Assembly: GCA_003427395.1 (NCBI GenBank)
Contig: BFEA01000277.1
Span: forward strand, 1,218,794-1,254,842
Length of the DNA stretch: 36,049 nucleotides
Reading direction: 5' to 3'
Source of the DNA: Chara braunii
Taxonomy: Eukaryota; Streptophyta; Charophyceae; Charales; Characeae
This document shows positions 30,421 to 36,049 of the stretch, piece after piece. Position numbers and translations under genes: made by a program. The notes below the pieces were generated by a model. It did not search any database, was not told the origin of the DNA, and saw nothing but the letters and a program-made list of their open reading frames with translations. Numbering within the stretch: the stretch's first letter is position 1; the number at the start of each line of letters is the position of its first letter.

Positions 30421-32667
30421 AACAGCCAAGTAAGGGCCGGATCACTAGTAAGAGCATGAACTCGACAAGCGAGAGTGAAAGCACATGCACATGGATGAAA
30501 AAGCAACCAAGTGAAAACGGAACACTACAACAAACATGAACTTCACAACGTGAAGGTGGAACTAGCGAAAGCATGTGCACATGAGTGGATGAGCAACCAA
30601 GTGTGAAACGGAAACCCACTAACTAATATGTGGGTGAAAGCATGAGTTAGACTAGATCAAAGCACAAGGTCGAAGCATGATGAGCAATCAAGAATGAATC
30701 GGGACATTACATACTGCTATGTGAGTAAGAAGCACGAGCTAGACTAGATCAAAACACAAGTTTGAAGCATGAGATCAACCAATAAAGAATCGGAACATCA
30801 CCATCTACTATATGAATGAAAAGCATGAGCTAGACTAGATCAAAACACAAGTTTGAATCATAAGATCAACCATGGAAGAATCGGGACATCATCTACTACC
30901 TTGTGAGTGAAAAGCATGAGCTAGACTATATCAAAACACAAGTTTGAAGCATGAGATCAACCAATGAAGAATCGCAACATCACCATCTACTATATGAATC
31001 AAAAGCATGAGCTAGACTAGATCAACACACAAGTTTGAAACATGAGATCAACCAAGAAAGAATCGGGATATCATCTACTACCATGCGAGTGAAAAGCATA
31101 AGCTAGACTAGATCAAAACACAAGTTTAAAGCATGAGATCAACCAAGAAAAATTGGGACATCATGTACTACCATGTGAGTGAAAAGCATGAGCTAGACTA
31201 GATCAAAACACAAGTTTGAAGCATGAGATCAACCAATAAAGAATCGGAACACGACCATCTACTATGTGAATGAAAATTGTAAGCTAGACTCTATCAAAAC
31301 ACCAGTTTGAAGCATGATATCAACCAAGAAAGAATCGGGACATCATCTACTACCATGTGAGTGAAAAGCATGAGCTAGACTAGATCAAAACACAAGTTTA
31401 AAGCATTAGATCAACCAATGAAGAATCGGAACATCACCATCTACTACATGAGTGAAAAGCATGAGCTAGACTAGATCAACACACAAGTTTGAAGCATGAG
31501 ATCAACCAATGAAGAATCAGGACATCACCTACTACTATGTGAGTGAAAATCATGAGTTAGACTAGATCAAAGCACAAGTTTGAAGCATGAGATCAACCAA
31601 TGAAGAATCGGAACATCACCATCTACTATATAAATGAAAAGCGAGAGACGGTTAACAGGGGCCCAAATATTCGCCGTTTTTGTTGGCAATTGCGGTGCGA
31701 ATTTCATCAAAAATTTTAAAAACAAACGATATGAGACCATAGTGCAAACATCAAAAAAGGAAACAGGCAAAAAAAAACGAAAAAACAAACAAAAAAACAC
31801 TATGAAACCCTAACACAAAGACACTGTCCGAGTCAAAATGAAGCGTCCAACGAATTCAACAAAATGCCAATTTTTTCATTATTGATCCAAACATGTCAAA
31901 ACTGCACACATGACGTACCCTAAAGCACATATATATCACACAAAAAGAAAAACAAGAAAAAAAGCAAAAATTCAGCACAATATGACAGTTTCACTGCAAT
32001 TCGGTGCAAAATTCGTCAAAAATAACACCCCTGGTTAACCACGTGTGACCACGAAAGAATCGGGACATCATCTACTACCATGTGAGTGAAAAGCATGAGC
32101 TAGACTAGATCAAAACACAAGTTTGAAGCATGAGATCAACCAATAAAGAATCAGAACATCACCATCTACTATATGAATGAAAAGCATGAGCTAGACTAGA
32201 TCAACACACAAGTTTGAAGCATGAGATCAACCAATGAAGAATCGGGACAAAGAATCGGGACATCATCTACTACCACGTGAGTGGAAAGCATGCGCTAGAC
32301 TAGATCAAAACACAAGTTTGAAGCATGAGATCAACCAATGAAGAATCGGAACATCACCATCTACTACATGAATGAAAAGCATGAGCTAGACTAGATCAAC
32401 ACACAAGTTTGAAACATGAGATCAACCAAAAAAGAATCGGGACATCATGTACTACCATGTAAGTGAAAGGCATGAGCTAGATTAGATCAACACACAAGTT
32501 TGAAGCATGAGATCAACCAATGAAGAATCGGGACATCACCTACTACTATGTGAGTGAAAATCATGAGTTAGACTAGATCAAAGCACAAGTTTGAAGCATG
32601 ATATCAACCAAGAAAGAATCAGGACATCATCTACTACCATGTGAGTGAAAAGCATAGGTTAGACTAG
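30421..32667 (+). repeat. 91-bp satellite array 3 with dimeric (182-bp) organisation
   Basis: About 20 units of 91 bp (GCTAGACTAG at 30829, 30920, 31011, 31102). Two types largely alternate. Type A has CGGAACATCACCATCTACTA then TATGAATGAAAAG. Type B has CGGGACATCATCTACTACCA then TGTGAGTGAAAAG. Shared parts are GATCAAAACACAAGTTTGAA and GCATGAGATCAACCAATGAA. The first units (30421-30660) are transitional from array 2. A 391-bp insertion interrupts it at 31650-32040. A small local duplication (AAAGAATCGGGACA) lies near 32245. Confidence 0.94.
31650..32040. mobile_element. 391-bp insertion with terminal inverted repeats inside the satellite
   Basis: The left end is GGTTAACAGGGGCCC and the right end is ACACCCCTGGTTAACC, whose inverse is GGTTAACCAGGGGTGT. 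It breaks a satellite unit and is not itself satellite. Near each end it carries a direct repeat: GCAATTGCGGTGCGAATTTC at about 31686 and GCAATTCGGTGCAAAATTCG at about 31999. No coding capacity is seen. A target duplication is not clear because the flanking unit is altered. It is probably a MITE or other non-autonomous DNA element. Confidence 0.7.
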
Positions 32668-32672
32668 TGGTT

Positions 32673-32756
32673 TTAGGAAGAAGAAGAAGAAGAAGAAGGA
32701 AATTAAGAAGAAGAAGGAGGAGGAGGAGGAGGTTAAAAAAAAAAAAAAAAAAGGTA

Positions 32757-32788
<32 letters not shown>

Positions 32789-32889
32789 ACAAGAGAACAA
32801 CAACAAGAGAACAACAACAAGAAGAAGACGAGAAAGAAGAAGAAGAAGGAGGAGGAGAAGAAGAAGGAAAATAATAATAATAATAAGAA

Positions 32890-32924
<35 letters not shown>

Positions 32925-33043
32925 AGAAGAAGAAGAAGAAGGAGGGAAAAAAGAAGAAGAAGAGGAAGAAGAAGAAGAAAAAGAAGAAGAGGAAGAAGAA
33001 GAAGAAGAGAAATAAGAAGAAGAAGAAGAAGAAGGAGAAAGTC
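32673..33043 (+). repeat. GAA/GGA polypurine tract, copy 2
   Basis: About 370 bp of near-pure purine with AAG, GAGG, AATAATAAT and an 18-A run, equivalent to 23541-23850. The long Arg/Lys-, Phe- or Ser-only frames reflect composition. It separates array 3 from block Y copy 2. Confidence 0.93.
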
Positions 33044-36000
33044 TCATCCTTTCCACTCACCTCCTTGAGGTCTTGGAGTTGATGAAGCTTCTTCTCTCTT
33101 ACCCAAGTACCACCTTGGCTTTGGCTCTCTTCTTCCTCAACCCCTCTCCTTCTTCTCTCAACTCTACCCAAGCTATGGCAAGCTTCTCCTACTATGGCTA
33201 TGGAGTCCTTCCATCTAGGAGGGTTAATGAGACGCCCTCTAGCCCCTCCCTCTCCCTCACACCCCGGGGGCTATGACGGATCACCTCCCTAGGCCAACCT
33301 CACCTCCACTAACCTCTAGAGCTTTCTCTCCTAGCTCACAGTCTCCTCTAAGCTCTCTAACAGGTAGGGGTTCCCCTCTCCTCACTCCAAGTTAGTGTGG
33401 TGCACCTATAAGCTCACTTGGGCAGCATGGGCACTCCTCATGCAAATGTGAGTGTGGCGGACTGAATCACCAGCTTATGTAGGCTGAAACCAGCAGTCCA
33501 ACCAGCCCATGGGCCTCTCCATGTGCCTTGAGGTGAACCGAGGTACCCCCAAGGCAAAATTCCACCACTAGGCCCTTCCGGAGGTACCTGGGCCTTATTT
33601 TGGCCAAATACATGCAGTCTGAGTGGCTGGTACCAACTCGGACTGCCCCCTTGGGCTTCTTCAAGCCTCATACCCTTTGAAAAATGCTGCCCCCTTGAGT
33701 CCAAAGGCCCAAGGGACAACCTTACTCGGACTGCCCCCTTGGACCTCTTCAAGCCTTATTTTTCTCAACTTTTTTTGATTTTGGCCTACCTTGGGTAGGC
33801 CGAGATATTTTCCCATGTGGCGGTGTATTTTCAGCCTTGGATCAGGCTGAGATCCACTTGGGCCTCTTCAAGCCTTATTTTTCTCAACTTTTTCTGATAT
33901 TTTCCCATTTGGCGGTGCATTTTCAGCCTTGGATCTGGCTGCTGAGATCCAAGGCCAGCAATATTCCGGGCTACCCCATGGTGGTCCTTGCTTCAGATTT
34001 GGGCCCCTAAGTGCAATTTTTCAACTTTTGGTGCATCTCGCTCTCTTTTTGGGCCAAATGCACATTTTTGTCTCTTCCCCTCTTTTGTTTCTTTCCATTT
34101 TGGGCTGCCAACTCATTCCCGAGCTAGCCGTTTTGAGCTGGCCCACAAAAAACGTCCAGCTCCTCTCATCCATGAGATTTAATCTCAAATTTATGACTCG
34201 CCAAAAAACGGCCAACTCTTTTCTGCATTTTTCCTGATTTTGCCCTTTTTAATTCAGATTTTGTAGAGATAATGCCCTATTTTTCGAATTGCCCTCCACT
34301 AAATCCGGAGTGATGAGGTCACCGTAGGAACCTACCGGTCCCTACTGCATCAGTCCCAATTCGCCGACACATTCTCCTCCACTTTTTTCTCCCCCTTTGT
34401 CTCATTCTTCCTCTTTTTTTTCCCATTTTTCTTTCTTTTTCTTTTATTTCAGTTGTGACAAGTGTCAAACAACATTGCACCCTCTTTCTAGGCCTTGGGA
34501 CCTAATTCATGGCCAGATTCATGGCTGGCACTTGGCCGTTATATCTCGGATTACAATAATGGCACCCCCATGCTCCTAGGGGGCTCCATTTTGCCTCCGT
34601 TAATCCCAATTTTGAGCCCCCTGTACTCCGATTTTCCTTGGATAACCTTTTTCTCATGTTGGACCTCTTGGGGCTCTATTTCCTCATGCCTAGCTAGTCC
34701 AAGATATCTCGGACTACTGGGCAACCCTCCCATTACTAATTTTTTACCTTTCCTTGCCCTCATGGCTCTCCCACTTGATCCCACTAGTGCATGCACTAGT
34801 AGTTCTAATATTTTTCACCGTCTAGGTCTCGGTCTCGAAGGTGCCGTTTGCTTTGTGCGGCCATTCCCCATATTGGCTCATATGGTTACCTTGGGACAGC
34901 TCCAGTCCCCGCCGTTTTCCCATGCTAGTCCCGTTTATTTGTTCCGTCGACAAAGTCCCATTTTTCGATAATTTTTATTTGGATCTATTTAGTCCCCGAC
35001 ATCGTCCTGGTTGATGTTCCATTTCTGTTTGACACCTTGCTGTACCCATCAGTCCCACTTTATTATTCCCATGTGTCTCAAGCGTGCCGATTATTTCCGG
35101 TCGCGAGATCCTCGTCTCGCAGTCATTATTTACCGTCACACTCCCCTATGCTCACGACACCGTTTTCTTAGCCTCTCGGGCATGCCGCGACTCATTTTCT
35201 TTGGCCTAGGCATCCCCATGCAGTCCGTTATTTCTCGGACTGCAATGGTGCTCATTTTCCTAGTCCTACAACCCCACAATATGCCTCTAACTGAAAGAAT
35301 ATGAAACGTTGAATTTAAGTTCATCTGGGCTCAATATCCGCTTCGGACGCACCAAAAACATGTGTTTTTCCTCCCCCATGTAGTCCGTTGTAACTCGGAC
35401 TACAGTAGGGGTCAATTCTTAGTCCCATTCCCCCACAACTAACCCCAAACTGAAAGAAAAAGAAACGGCCCACTCTCAAGTGCATCCGGGCTCAATGCTG
35501 GTTCATGACGCACCTAGAACATGTGTTTTTCCCTCCCCTTGTAATCCGTTGTATATCGATTGCAAGGGGCCTTGATTTTTCTTGATTTTCTCTGCAAAAT
35601 CAAGAGAAAATCAAGGTACTTTGTAACCGACATATGCCAGAATGGATCTGGTCACGGATGCATCTCCCAAAGTGATCGTTTTTTGTCGTTAGTGCCCTTT
35701 TGTCTTTTCTTTTATTTTCCCTCCATTTGCGGACAGTAGGGACTTGTCAGTCCCTACTGACGGCCAGCTCACTCACTCCCTCTCACTTCTTTTGTTTTAC
35801 TCGTTCTTTCTTTTTCTAGCATGCAAAGTGTCAATTAGTCGTCAAAGCCCTTTTCTCTTTTCTTTTCTCTTCTCTTTTTCTTTTCTTTTATTTTTCTTTC
35901 TTTTTCTAGCATGCCAAGTGTCAACTAGCCGTTAAGGCCCTTTCCTCTTTTCTTTTCTCTTTTATTTTTTTTTCTTTTATTTTTCTTTCTTTTTCTAGCA

Positions 36001-36049
36001 TGCCAAGTGTCAACTGGCCGTTAAGGCCCTTTTCTCTTTTTTTTTTTTT
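33044..36049 (+). repeat. Block Y, copy 2 (continues beyond the window)
   Basis: Homologous to 23851 onwards. It has a 119-bp local duplication (CCTCTTCAAGCCTTATTTTT at 33744 and 33863). Perfect or near-perfect stems occur at 33926/33945 (11 bp), 34695/34711 (6 bp), 35220/35236 (8 bp), 35379/35396 (9 bp), 35535/35558 (12 bp with one G-U), 35581/35604 (12 bp) and 35734/35749 (11 bp). Three of these start 160-bp subrepeats. At the end, TCTAGCATGCCAAGTGTCAA recurs at 35815, 35905 and 35994, a ~90-bp polypyrimidine triplication. No gene is supported. Confidence 0.8.

Noticed and set aside
28615-32667. CRISPR-like array
   Set aside because: The whole 90-91-bp unit is repeated with no unique spacers. 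This is a eukaryotic satellite.

Overview
The window looks like repeat-dominated nuclear DNA from a large eukaryotic genome, most likely of the green plant lineage. The evidence is a Ty3/gypsy element with a chromodomain-like C-terminus and an initiator-Met-tRNA-like primer site, a decayed nuclear-type LSU rRNA fragment with plant-like sequence, AAACCCTA telobox motifs, and long satellites and microsatellites. A charophyte-type alga is possible, but I cannot fix the species. I see no intact host protein-coding gene.

Region 1 (1-9.3 kb) is a nest of transposons. A TIR DNA element (690-9269) sits in a (TA)n target. It was split by a complete but dead Ty3/gypsy retrotransposon on the minus strand (about 725-8704: 5' LTR 7707-8704, primer site, gag, zinc knuckle, RT, RNase H, integrase, polypurine tract, 3' LTR 725-1769). 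It also carries a 142-bp foldback copy of its own family (8796-8937) with an ATACAT target duplication. The retroelement has eight premature stops, two frameshifts and no protease domain.

Region 2 (9.3-17.1 kb) holds low-complexity DNA, a 411-bp assembly gap, a roughly 400-bp LSU rRNA pseudogene (11.9-12.3 kb), and several short degenerate tandem arrays: telobox, 45-bp and 21-bp. A second Ty3 integrase/chromodomain remnant lies at 17.1-17.5 kb.

Region 3 (17.4-36.0 kb) is hierarchical repeat DNA. Two copies of a macro-unit of about 9.2-9.7 kb can be traced in the order: block X (17.4-20.1 and 27.2-28.5 kb), (AG)n, satellite arrays, GAA/GGA purine tract (23.5 and 32.7 kb), block Y (23.9-27.1 and 33.0-36.05 kb). 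The satellites have a period close to 91 bp, and the last array (30.4-32.7 kb) shows A/B alternation, a 182-bp dimer. Block Y is built of repeats of about 1.3 kb with 160-bp subrepeats, each headed by a short perfect hairpin whose two arms co-vary between copies.

An assembly artefact lies within this region. Nextera mate-pair junction adapters remain at 19173-19210 and 19624-19654. The 413 bp between them copies part of the 53-bp array further right, so contiguity at 19.1-19.7 kb should not be trusted.
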